A stretch of 5,836 bases of DNA from assembly GCA_965646445.1 (NCBI GenBank), contig CBFFZW010000082.1, positions 1-5,836 on the forward strand, read 5' to 3'. Of the stretch, positions 1 through 5,818 are shown in pieces (within the stretch, counting starts at the first letter, position 1; every line of letters starts with the position of its first letter). The notes beneath the pieces are model-generated. The model did not search any database and was not told the DNA's origin. It saw nothing but the letters and a program-made list of their open reading frames with translations. The position numbers were made by a program, and so were the translations under genes. The stretch comes from UBA11524 sp965646445. GTDB taxonomy: Bacteria; Bacillota; Clostridia; Christensenellales; Aristaeellaceae.

Positions 1-69
1 TGTTGCTTCTCAATGATAACGGATTGGCTCTCAGGCCTCTTCTCTTTTTCCCTTTTGTCCAACTTGTAT

Positions 70-81
70 TGTAGTACTACA
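70..81. repeat. 12-bp perfect palindrome upstream of the ileS promoter
   Basis: The sequence TGTAGTACTACA is its own reverse complement and stands out in the otherwise pyrimidine-rich, gene-free stretch 1-112. It ends 31 bp before the -35 hexamer of the ileS promoter, so it could be an operator for a dimeric repressor or activator. Its half-sites resemble the TACA/TGTA half-sites known for BlaI/CopY-type repressors, but the spacing between halves differs. Function is inference only. I see nothing else definable in 1-112. Confidence 0.35.
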
Positions 82-112
82 TCCCCGGGCTGCCGGAGCG
101 TAAATTTTCCCC

Positions 113-140
113 TTGAAATTTCCGCAAATCCCGCTATAAT
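113..140 (+). promoter_or_regulatory. Sigma-A type promoter for the ileS T-box transcript
   Basis: A -35 hexamer TTGAAA (113-118) and a perfect -10 hexamer TATAAT (135-140) are separated by 16 bp, close to the 17-bp optimum. The surrounding DNA is A/T-richer than the rest of the window. Transcription would start near 146-148, just before the first T-box helix, which fits the usual arrangement of these leaders. The start site is inferred from spacing. Confidence 0.85.
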
Positions 141-348
141 ATAGTGTATGCCAACGTTCACCATGATGGGGACGGCGGCGGAAAGGTTTCCCGCAAGCGA
201 GCCGGAGGCTGGTGCGAGTCCGGCGGGGAAATTCCGGCGCGGATCACCCCGGAGTGAGGCGGCCTGACTTCTCAGGGCTGCCCGGGCGCTCCCGATACAG
301 GGCGGCAGGAGGGTTCCTGCGCAAAGAGGGCGGCATCGCGCCGTCAAC

Positions 349-384
349 TTGGGTGGTACCGCGGATTTGATACATCCGTCCCAG
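349..384 (+). promoter_or_regulatory. T-box antiterminator
   Basis: One helix pairs GCGGAT (361-366) with ATCCGT (374-379), looped by seven bases. A second pairs TTGGG (349-353) with CCCAG (380-384). The two flank the tRNA-binding bulge UGGUACC. The 3' strand, 374-384, is exactly the 5' strand of the terminator, so the two folds exclude each other. Uncharged tRNA-Ile bound at UGGU would favour this fold and permit transcription of ileS. Confidence 0.85.
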
Positions 385-409
385 AAGAGCTTTCCTGGGG
401 CGGATTTTT
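374..409 (+). terminator. T-box leader intrinsic terminator (attenuator)
   Basis: ATCCGTCCCAG (374-384) pairs with CTGGGGCGGAT (395-405) over 11 bp, with one G-U pair and a 10-base loop. A run of five T follows at 405-409. This is a classical Rho-independent terminator. It forms when tRNA-Ile is charged and stops transcription about 55 bases before the ileS start codon. Confidence 0.9.
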
Positions 410-450
410 CTATGCTGAAGGCTTCCGCTCCCATGACTTCCACCAAAAAC

Positions 451-456
451 AGGAGG
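451..456 (+). promoter_or_regulatory. Ribosome binding site of ileS
   Basis: A full AGGAGG sits 7 bases before the ATG at 464. This fixes the ileS start. It lies outside the terminator hairpin, so control is by transcription attenuation and not by hiding the ribosome site. Confidence 0.9.
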
Positions 457-463
457 CGTCACC

Positions 464-3400
464 ATGTACAACAAGGTTGCCACGGACATGAATTTCCCGG
501 CCCGGGAGGCGGAAATCACCCGCCTGTGGAAGGAGAAGGACATCATCCGCAAGTCCTTCCGTCACCGCGAGGGCGGCGAGACCTTCACCTTCTTCGACGG
601 CCCGCCCACGGCCAACGGCAAGCCCCACATCGGCCACATCGAGACCCGCGTCATCAAGGATCTGATCCCCCGCTATCACACCATGAAGGGGCAAAACGTC
701 CTGCGCAAGGCCGGCTGGGATACCCACGGCCTGCCCGTGGAGCTGGAGGTCGAGAAGATTCTGGGCCTGGACGGCAAGCCGCAAATCGAGCAGTACGGCA
801 TCGAGCCTTTCATCGGTGAATGCAAGAAGAGCGTGTGGAAGTACCTGCACGAGTGGGAAAAGATGTCCGACCAGGTGGGCTACTGGGTGGACATGGAGCA
901 TCCCTACATCACCTATGAGGATGACTACATCGAGTCCGAGTGGTGGAGCCTCAAGCGCATCTTCGACAAGGGACTGCTTTACCAGGGCCACAAGATCGTG
1001 CCCTACTGCCCCCGCTGCGGCACCGCCCTGTCCAGCCATGAGGTGGCCCAGGGCTACAAGAACGTCAAGGAGGTTTCGGCCTTTGTGCGCTTCCGCGTCA
1101 AGGGCGAGGAAAATACCTACCTCCTGGCCTGGACCACCACCCCCTGGACCCTGCCCTCCAACCTGGCCCTGTGCGTCAACCCCGGCCACACCTACGTCCG
1201 GCTGACGGCGGAGGGAGACACCTACATCATGGCCCAGGCCCTGGTGGAGAAGGTCTTCGCGGGCAAGGAGGTCATCGTTGTCGAGACAATGCCTGGCAAG
1301 GACCTGGAAGGCATGGCCTATGAGCCGCTGTTCGACTTTGCCGTGGGCAAGGTGAAGGACGCCTGGCGCGTGGTCTGCGATGATTATGTGACCATGGAGG
1401 ACGGCTCCGGCATCGTGCATATCGCCCCCGCCTTTGGCGAGGACGATAACCGCGTCTGCCGGGAGAACGGCATCGGCTTTATCAACCTGGTGGACAATCA
1501 GGGCTGCATGACCGAGGATACCAAGTGGCCTGGCGTATTTGTGAAAAAGGCTGATCCCCTGGTGCTGGATGACCTGAAGGAGCGGGGACTGCTCTTCGCC
1601 GCCGTGCCCTTTACCCATGATTATCCCTTCTGCTGGCGCTGCGATACGCCCCTGCTGTATTACGCCCGGCCTACCTGGTTCATCAAGATGACGGCCCTGC
1701 GGGATAACCTGGTGCGCAACAACCGCACCATCAACTGGATGCCTGAGAACATCAAGGAAGGCCGTATGGGCACCTGGCTGGAGAACGTTCACGATTGGGG
1801 CCTTTCCCGGGAGCGCTACTGGGGTACGCCCCTGCCCGTGTGGCAGTGTGAGGACGGCCATCTACATGTGATCGGCTCACGGCAGGAGTTGCGGGAGATG
1901 GCCATCAACGATCCCGGCGAGCGCATCGAGCTCCACCGGCCCTTCATCGACGCCGTGACCATCCGCTGCCCCCACTGCGGCAAGGAGATGCACCGGGTGA
2001 AGGAGGTCATCGACTGCTGGTATGATTCCGGCTCCATGCCCTTCGCCCAGTGGCACTATCCCTTCGAGAACAAGGAGCAGTTCGAGGCCCATTTCCCGGC
2101 CAACTTCATCTCCGAGGCCGTCGACCAGACCCGCGGCTGGTTCTACACCCTGGAGGCCATCTCCACCCTGCTGTTCGACAAGGCGCCCTTCGATAACTGC
2201 ATCGTCCTGGGTCATGTCCAGGACGCGGAGGGCCGGAAGATGTCCAAGCACCTGGGCAATGTGGTGGATCCCTTTGACGCGCTGGATAAGTTTGGCGCCG
2301 ACGCCCTGCGCTGGTACTTCTACACCACCGCCGCTCCCTGGCTGCCCAAGCGCTTCTCGGATGAAGCCGTCCGGGAGGGCCAGCGGAAGTTCCTGGCCAC
2401 GCTGCAGAACGTGCATTCCTTCTTCAGCATGTACGCCCAGATCGATGGCTTTGATCCCCTGGCCCATCCCCTTGACAAGGTGGAACTGAGCCTGATGGAC
2501 AAGTGGATTCTGTCCAAGCTGAACAGCCTCATCGCCAAGGTGGATGAGGATCTGGCCGCCTACCGTGTCACCGAGCCCGCCATGGCCATCCAGGATTTTG
2601 TGGACGAGCTGTCCAACTGGTATGTGCGCCGGGGCCGCGAGCGCTTCTGGGGCAAGGGCATGGCCGGCGATAAGGAAGCCGCCTTTGCTGCGCTGTATCA
2701 TGTGCTGGTGACGCTGAGCAAGGTCGTCGCGCCCTTCGTGCCCTTCATGGCCGAGGAAATCTACCAGAACCTGGTGGTCAACAACGTGCCCGGGGCTGTT
2801 GAGTCCGTGCATCTGTGCGACTTCCCCGCTGCGGATATGTCCGTGGTGGACAAGGACATGGAAGATCAGATGGAGGCGCTGCTGGAGGTGGTTCAGCTGG
2901 GCCGCGCCTGCCGCAGCACCGCCAACATGAAGGTTCGCCAGCCCGCCGCCCGGCTGTACGTCAAGGGCGCGGCCTTCACCGAGGCCTATCAGGCCCTGTG
3001 CGAGGATGAGCTGAACGTCAAGGAGGTCGTCTTCACCGACTCCGCCCGGGACTTCACCACCTACAAGCTGAAGCCGCAGATGCGCACCCTGGGCCCGAAG
3101 TACGGCAAGCTCCTGGGCAAGATCGGCCAGCACCTGGCTGCGCTGGACGGCAACGACGTGGTGGACGCCTTTGCCCGGGGCGAGACGGTGTCCTTTGACA
3201 TCGAGGGCACGAAGGTGGAGCTGGCCGGCGTAGACGTGCTGACCGAGCCCATGCAGAAGCCCGGCTTTACCGCCCTGGAGGACAAGGGCGTGACCGTGGT
3301 GCTGGACACCAACCTCACCGAGGCGCTCATCAATGAGGGCTATGCCCGCGAGGTGATCTCCAAGCTGCAGACCATGCGCAAGGAGGCGGATTTTGAGGTT

Positions 3401-3595
3401 ACGGATCGCATCGACGTGCGCTATGCCTGCGGCGATGTGCTGGCCTCCGCCATCCGGACCGGCGCGGAAATGATCCAAAGCGGCACCCTGGCCCTGAGCG
3501 TGGAGCGGGCCGAGGCGGACGATACCTTCATCGCCAAGGAATGGAACATCAACGGCCAGACGGCTGTGCTGGCCATCCGCGTACACCGCGGCTGA
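464..3595 (+). CDS. ileS: Isoleucyl-tRNA synthetase, eukaryote-like type 2 (IleRS2)
   Basis: This cytoplasmic class Ia synthetase charges tRNA-Ile with isoleucine using ATP and edits misactivated valine. The 1043-aa protein is intact. The HIGH motif (residues 55-58, PHIGH) and the KMSKS-loop (592-596, here KMSKH) form the ATP site. The CP1 editing domain (roughly 190-390) carries WTTTPWTLPSN (223-233) and HIAPAFGEDD, with His319 and the essential editing Asp328. Cys pairs at 182/185, 390/393 and 502/505 look like zinc knuckles. DCWYDSGSMPFAQ follows near 517. The anticodon-binding helical domain starts near 679 and includes SNWYVRRGRERFW (717 onward). The C-terminal domain has no four-Cys zinc finger, unlike type 1 bacterial IleRS, and resembles the eukaryal/type 2 form. 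Family knowledge links type 2 with lower mupirocin sensitivity; that is inference here. The start is set by AGGAGG at 451-456. The gene is expressed from the T-box leader. Confidence 0.98.
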   Translation: MYNKVATDMNFPAREAEITRLWKEKDIIRKSFRHREGGETFTFFDGPPTANGKPHIGHIETRVIKDLIPRYHTMKGQNVLRKAGWDTHGLPVELEVEKILGLDGKPQIEQYGIEPFIGECKKSVWKYLHEWEKMSDQVGYWVDMEHPYITYEDDYIESEWWSLKRIFDKGLLYQGHKIVPYCPRCGTALSSHEVAQGYKNVKEVSAFVRFRVKGEENTYLLAWTTTPWTLPSNLALCVNPGHTYVRLTAEGDTYIMAQALVEKVFAGKEVIVVETMPGKDLEGMAYEPLFDFAVGKVKDAWRVVCDDYVTMEDGSGIVHIAPAFGEDDNRVCRENGIGFINLVDNQGCMTEDTKWPGVFVKKADPLVLDDLKERGLLFAAVPFTHDYPFCWRCDTPLLYYARPTWFIKMTALRDNLVRNNRTINWMPENIKEGRMGTWLENVHDWGLSRERYWGTPLPVWQCEDGHLHVIGSRQELREMAINDPGERIELHRPFIDAVTIRCPHCGKEMHRVKEVIDCWYDSGSMPFAQWHYPFENKEQFEAHFPANFISEAVDQTRGWFYTLEAISTLLFDKAPFDNCIVLGHVQDAEGRKMSKHLGNVVDPFDALDKFGADALRWYFYTTAAPWLPKRFSDEAVREGQRKFLATLQNVHSFFSMYAQIDGFDPLAHPLDKVELSLMDKWILSKLNSLIAKVDEDLAAYRVTEPAMAIQDFVDELSNWYVRRGRERFWGKGMAGDKEAAFAALYHVLVTLSKVVAPFVPFMAEEIYQNLVVNNVPGAVESVHLCDFPAADMSVVDKDMEDQMEALLEVVQLGRACRSTANMKVRQPAARLYVKGAAFTEAYQALCEDELNVKEVVFTDSARDFTTYKLKPQMRTLGPKYGKLLGKIGQHLAALDGNDVVDAFARGETVSFDIEGTKVELAGVDVLTEPMQKPGFTALEDKGVTVVLDTNLTEALINEGYAREVISKLQTMRKEADFEVTDRIDVRYACGDVLASAIRTGAEMIQSGTLALSVERAEADDTFIAKEWNINGQTAVLAIRVHRG

Positions 3596-3600
3596 TTCCG

Positions 3601-3634
3601 GCTGCCCCTGCGCCTGCGCGACGCAGGGGCAAGC
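3601..3634 (+). other. Strong hairpin between ileS and the GH4-like gene, no U-tract
   Basis: TGCCCCTGCG (3603-3612) pairs perfectly with CGCAGGGGCA (3622-3631) around a 9-base loop. An alternative register extends the stem by GCT/AGC (3601-3603 with 3632-3634), with one A bulged. The following bases (GCTATGTGTACTCC) contain no T-run, so this is not a canonical Rho-independent terminator. It may be a partial terminator, a processing or stability element, or a structure that tunes expression of the next gene. Confidence 0.55.
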
Positions 3635-3657
3635 TATGTGTACTCCATGATGACGGA

Positions 3658-3664
3658 AAGGCGG
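3658..3664 (+). promoter_or_regulatory. Ribosome binding site deciding the start of the GH4-like gene
   Basis: AAGGCGG matches AAGGAGG with one mismatch and lies 9 bases before the ATG at 3674. The earlier in-frame starts have worse support. GTG 3638 sits directly behind the intergenic hairpin, and ATG 3647 and 3650 have no purine-rich site in range. The start at 3674 is therefore preferred. Confidence 0.55.
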
Positions 3665-3673
3665 GCGACGACG

Positions 3674-4984
3674 ATGAAATTCGCGCTCATAGGCCAGGAT
3701 ATACCCACCCTGCTGCCCACGCTGCTGACGGACCTGCTGTTCGCGGGCCGTCAGGCGGCGGAGGTGGTTGTGGAGGAGCGGAACGCCGCCATGCAGGATG
3801 TGCTGCGGCGCTATGGTCAGGCGATCTGCGTCCACAGCGGCCTGGAAAGCCGGGTGGAAGTCACCGGCGACCGGGCGGAGGCGCTCACCGGCGCGGACTG
3901 CGTGATTTACGCCGGGGACTGCATGGCGGCCACCCGGTTTCACCAGGATCGCGCGGCCCTTTCCGGCACGGAGGAGGACGATCCCGGCCTGACGGATCAG
4001 GCCCGTGTCAACGGCGGCGTCGGCGGGCTGATGCACACCCTGCGCCAGGGAGAATATGTGCTGTCCCTGTGCGAGAGCATGGCGGCGCATTGTCCCGGTG
4101 CGCTGGTCATCAACCTGGGTCAGCCCATGGCGAGGGTGACGGCGATGTTCACTGTCCGCGGCTTCCGCTGCTACGGCCTGGGCCGCACACCCATGCGGGG
4201 CGCCAACGGCATCGACAGCATTTGCAAGAAGCTGGGCATCAAGCCGGAGGAGGCCGAGGCCGAAACCGCCGGACTGCCGGGCTTCGCGTTTCTGCTGTCC
4301 CTGCGCCGGGATGGAGAGGAACTGCTGCCCAGGGTGGAGGCGCTGACGGCGGAGGGCGAATTCGGCCGTCTGGCCCAGCGCTGGCTGGACTGGTATGGCG
4401 CGGTGGCCGTGGGTGACGTGACCGATCACGCGGAATGGCTGCCCGCTCAGCCGGACTTCATCCCCGAGGAAGACCCTGAATTGGGTGAAACGGTGGAGCG
4501 GCGCAAGGAGCGCATCCTGTACATGAACACCGTGGGCGAGAAGGGCGCGGCGGACAAGGAGGGCATGATGGCCCAGCTGCTGCTGCTGTCGAAGGCGCCG
4601 CCCATCCGTCCGATGCGGTTGGCCCTGGCGCTGCTGCGGGGCGAGAATCTGACCATGCCCGCCGTCACCCGGGTGAATGGCGGGGAGTTGCCACAACTGC
4701 CCAAAGATGCTATCATAGAGACAGGGCTGACGCTGCTGCGGGGCGAGCCCGCGCTTCAGCGGCGGATGCTGCCGGGGGAGCTGGCGGACATCTGCGGCGA
4801 GGTCGATTGGACGAATCGCCTGGCGGCCAAGGCGGCGGAAGGCGACAGAGGTGCGCTGAGGGCGTGCATTGAGGCGGATCCCGCGCTGGAGGGCCTGGAT
4901 CGGCTGTACTGTCAGGAGCTTGTGGATAAGATGATCGAGATGCACAGCGATGTGATTGAGCGGCTGGCGAGGGATGGGGAGTAA
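3674..4984 (+). CDS. Divergent glycoside hydrolase family 4-like protein, probable pseudoenzyme
   Basis: The 436-aa protein follows the GH4 (NAD+/Mn2+-dependent alpha-galactosidase/6-phospho-glycosidase) order of motifs from end to end. It has an N-terminal beta-strand MKFALIG, then VNGGVGGLMHTLRQ, INLGQPMARVT (near 146-156), YGLGRTP (167-173), AGLPGFAFLLSLRRDGEELLP (near 199), TDHAEWLP (250-257), NGGELPQLPKDAIIE (335 onward) and a C-terminal helical part ending EMHSDVIERL. Key residues have changed. The NAD loop GAGS is GQDI (7-10). Asn-Pro is Gln150-Pro151. The metal-binding Cys-His of GLCHS is Gly170-Arg171. The Asn-His of GINH is Pro202-Gly203. Normal GH4 redox catalysis is therefore unlikely. 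There is no signal peptide, so it is cytoplasmic. It starts 78 bp after ileS with no clear terminator between, so co-transcription is plausible. An upstream start at GTG 3638 would add 12 residues not seen in the family. Family membership comes from motif memory, not a search. Confidence 0.8.
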   Translation: MKFALIGQDIPTLLPTLLTDLLFAGRQAAEVVVEERNAAMQDVLRRYGQAICVHSGLESRVEVTGDRAEALTGADCVIYAGDCMAATRFHQDRAALSGTEEDDPGLTDQARVNGGVGGLMHTLRQGEYVLSLCESMAAHCPGALVINLGQPMARVTAMFTVRGFRCYGLGRTPMRGANGIDSICKKLGIKPEEAEAETAGLPGFAFLLSLRRDGEELLPRVEALTAEGEFGRLAQRWLDWYGAVAVGDVTDHAEWLPAQPDFIPEEDPELGETVERRKERILYMNTVGEKGAADKEGMMAQLLLLSKAPPIRPMRLALALLRGENLTMPAVTRVNGGELPQLPKDAIIETGLTLLRGEPALQRRMLPGELADICGEVDWTNRLAAKAAEGDRGALRACIEADPALEGLDRLYCQELVDKMIEMHSDVIERLARDGE

Positions 4985-5083
4985 GAGGAGCATTCAAGCT
5001 GTCGGGGCGAGGGTTCCGGGGTGGAAAGCACACCCTCATAGGGGCTGAAGGTTTCCCAAAGACATTGGAAAGCCCCGAAAGCC

Positions 5084-5140
5084 GGGCCCCGAAGGATTCC
5101 AAAGGGCGATCGGAAAGCCCTTTGGCCGCCCAGCAGGGCG
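5084..5140 (+). repeat. 57-bp structured repeat, copy 1
   Basis: This copy matches 5677-5733 at 54 of 57 positions. CCAAAGGGC (5099-5107) pairs with GCCCTTTGG (5117-5125) around a 9-base loop. CCGCCC (5126-5131) pairs with GGGCGG (5136-5141) around AGCA. GGATTCC (5094-5100) can pair with GGAATCC (5140-5146) just past the repeat, closing both hairpins into a three-way junction. The closing helix competes for a few bases with the inner stems. Confidence 0.8.
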
Positions 5141-5213
5141 GAATCCTCTACTTGATGAAAAGCTCTTTTGCAAAGGTGATTTGCCCTTGGCAGGGCAATG
5201 GTGCTGAGGGGCT

Positions 5214-5237
5214 CTACTTTCTCCACGGAGAAAGTAG
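5214..5237. repeat. 24-bp near-perfect palindrome
   Basis: CTACTTTCTCC (5214-5224) and GGAGAAAGTAG (5227-5237) are exact reverse complements separated only by AC. The 11-bp arms are A/T-richer than the flanks. The tiny spacer is tight for an RNA hairpin, so as RNA the innermost pairs would open; a DNA-level role or a symmetric protein site is equally possible. There is no T-run after it on either strand. Confidence 0.7.
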
Positions 5238-5243
5238 CAAAGA

Positions 5244-5396
5244 GGTCTGGGGGCGGCTGAGTTCAACCTGCATGGCCAGCCGGTCCACAATTCGGCATTG
5301 TCGCGCAAAGGCAAAAGCCTCTGCGCTCTGTGCCTCATTGGAACTGCGTACCGCTTCATCCGCCACTGGCGGCGCGGTACTTCGTTCCCCCAGGCC
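5244..5396. other. Multi-helix block, candidate structured RNA or folded DNA element
   Basis: A 10-bp closing helix, GGTCTGGGGG (5244-5253) with CCCCCAGGCC (5387-5396, one G-U), encloses four consecutive hairpins. These are CGGCTG/CAGCCG (5254-5259/5277-5282), ACAAT/ATTGT (5287-5291/5297-5301), GCGCA and AGGC with GCCT and TGCGC around AAAA (5303-5326, one mismatch), and a long hairpin. The long hairpin has GTACCGC/GCGGTAC (5348-5354/5374-5380) and inner CCGCC/GGCGG (5360-5364/5368-5372). It can be extended by GGAAC/GTTCC, which would compete for two bases of the closing helix. I do not recognise a known RNA family. The strand is undetermined and there is no promoter immediately upstream. Confidence 0.45.
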
Positions 5397-5625
5397 CCCC
5401 GTGGCATAGCATGTTGTGTGTGGCTATAACCGAGCTACCAGCTAAGATCGCCTCGCAGGGGCGGTCATCCACCGCCATTGGAACAAGTGAGTGTCCAGCA
5501 GGCAGCGGGGTTCTCGTCTGGTTTGGCTTCGCGCCGTGGTTGCACATGGGACTGGAACCCGTGGTTCCTAAGTCGGTTGTGGAGCTGGCAGTGTTGGTTC
5601 CTATACGGGGTCGGCGAAGCCGCCA

Positions 5626-5645
5626 GGGCCCCCGCAGGGTGGCCC
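5626..5645. repeat. GC-only hairpin ahead of repeat copy 2
   Basis: GGGCCCCC (5626-5633) pairs with GGG (5637-5639) and GGCCC (5641-5645) across one bulged T, around loop GCA, giving 8 G-C pairs. It lies about 30 bp before copy 2 of the 57-bp repeat. A matching hairpin is not seen at the same distance before copy 1. Confidence 0.55.
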
Positions 5646-5676
5646 GCCCCGCATGCTCCAAAGCCCTCAAAGCTGC

Positions 5677-5733
5677 GGGCCCCGAAGGATTCCAAAGGGC
5701 GACCGGAAAGCCCTTTGGTCGCCCCGCAGGGCG
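5677..5733 (+). repeat. 57-bp structured repeat, copy 2
   Basis: This copy lies in the same orientation as copy 1, with three substitutions. CCAAAGGGC (5692-5700) pairs with GCCCTTTGG (5710-5718), and CGCCC (5720-5724) pairs with GGGCG (5729-5733) around CGCA. GGGCGACC (5697-5704) can alternatively pair with GGTCGCCC (5717-5724), which copy 1 cannot do fully. The outer GGAATCC arm found after copy 1 is missing here, so the closing helix is lost. Confidence 0.8.
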
Positions 5734-5803
5734 AAACTTTACGAAATACGCGCACGAATCAACGACCGAAGGCTCTGAACCAAGCCGCGAGACGGGAGTC
5801 GAG

Positions 5804-5818
5804 AGGGGCGAAGCCCCT
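5804..5818. repeat. Short hairpin at the window end
   Basis: AGGGGC (5804-5809) pairs with GCCCCT (5813-5818) around GAA. An overlapping alternative, GCGAAG/CTTCGC, shares the same bases. A G-rich tail follows (GCGGGGGTGTCGGGGG, 5821-5836) with two runs of five G. The element is probably cut by the window edge. Confidence 0.45.

Larger units (their letters stand above)
147..409 (+). ncRNA. Isoleucine-responsive T-box leader (tRNA-Ile sensor) of ileS
   Basis: This untranslated leader senses tRNA-Ile charging and controls read-through into ileS. Stem I begins with 157-161 pairing 254-258, followed by a kink-turn-like GA region and GGGG (168-171) pairing CCCC (247-250). The conserved distal elements AGCGAG and GGTGCGAGTCCGGC are present. 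The specifier codon is ATC (243-245), followed by the expected purine and the conserved CCCCGGAG, and it reads as isoleucine. A second stem (258-282) has loop CTTC, and a third hairpin is GCAGGA/TCCTGC (305-320). The T-box core GGGTGGTACCGCG lies at 351-363. Its bulge UGGU (354-357) is complementary to an ACCA tRNA end, matching the A73 discriminator of tRNA-Ile. The family is well established; helix assignments were made by eye. Confidence 0.93.

Noticed and set aside
410..1861. A 483-codon minus-strand open frame over the 5' part of ileS
   Set aside because: Same compositional shadow effect; no motif, and its 3' end runs into the T-box terminator region.
1877..4993. A 1038-codon open frame on the minus strand spanning most of ileS and all of the GH4-like gene
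   Set aside because: It is antisense to two genes with clear homology, has no ribosome site, shows no domain, and is rich in Gly, Ala, Leu, His and Gln as expected when GC-rich third positions suppress stops on the other strand.
5009..5037. Possible terminator after the GH4-like gene (GAGGGT/ACCCTC)
   Set aside because: Only a 6-bp stem around a long loop and no T-run follows, so it does not meet the standard for an intrinsic terminator.
5036..5407. Minus-strand open frame of 123 codons, and the overlapping plus-strand frame 5065-5409, in the repeat island
   Set aside because: Both pass through inverted repeats, carry no recognisable domain, lack credible ribosome sites, and have Arg/Pro/Gly/Ser-rich composition typical of translated structured repeats.
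5545..5585. tRNA-like T-arm (GGGTTCCAGTCCC on the minus strand)
   Set aside because: No matching acceptor, D-arm or anticodon arm can be built at the right distances; the bases are better explained by the GGAACC/GGTTCC hairpin at 5554-5568.
5084..5733. CRISPR array
   Set aside because: Only two repeat units 593 bp apart, with no regular short spacers and no cas genes in view.
5356..5755. Minus-strand open frames (5356-5670 and 5465-5755) in the repeat island
   Set aside because: They overlap each other in different frames, cover repeat copy 2 and several hairpins, and have no family features.
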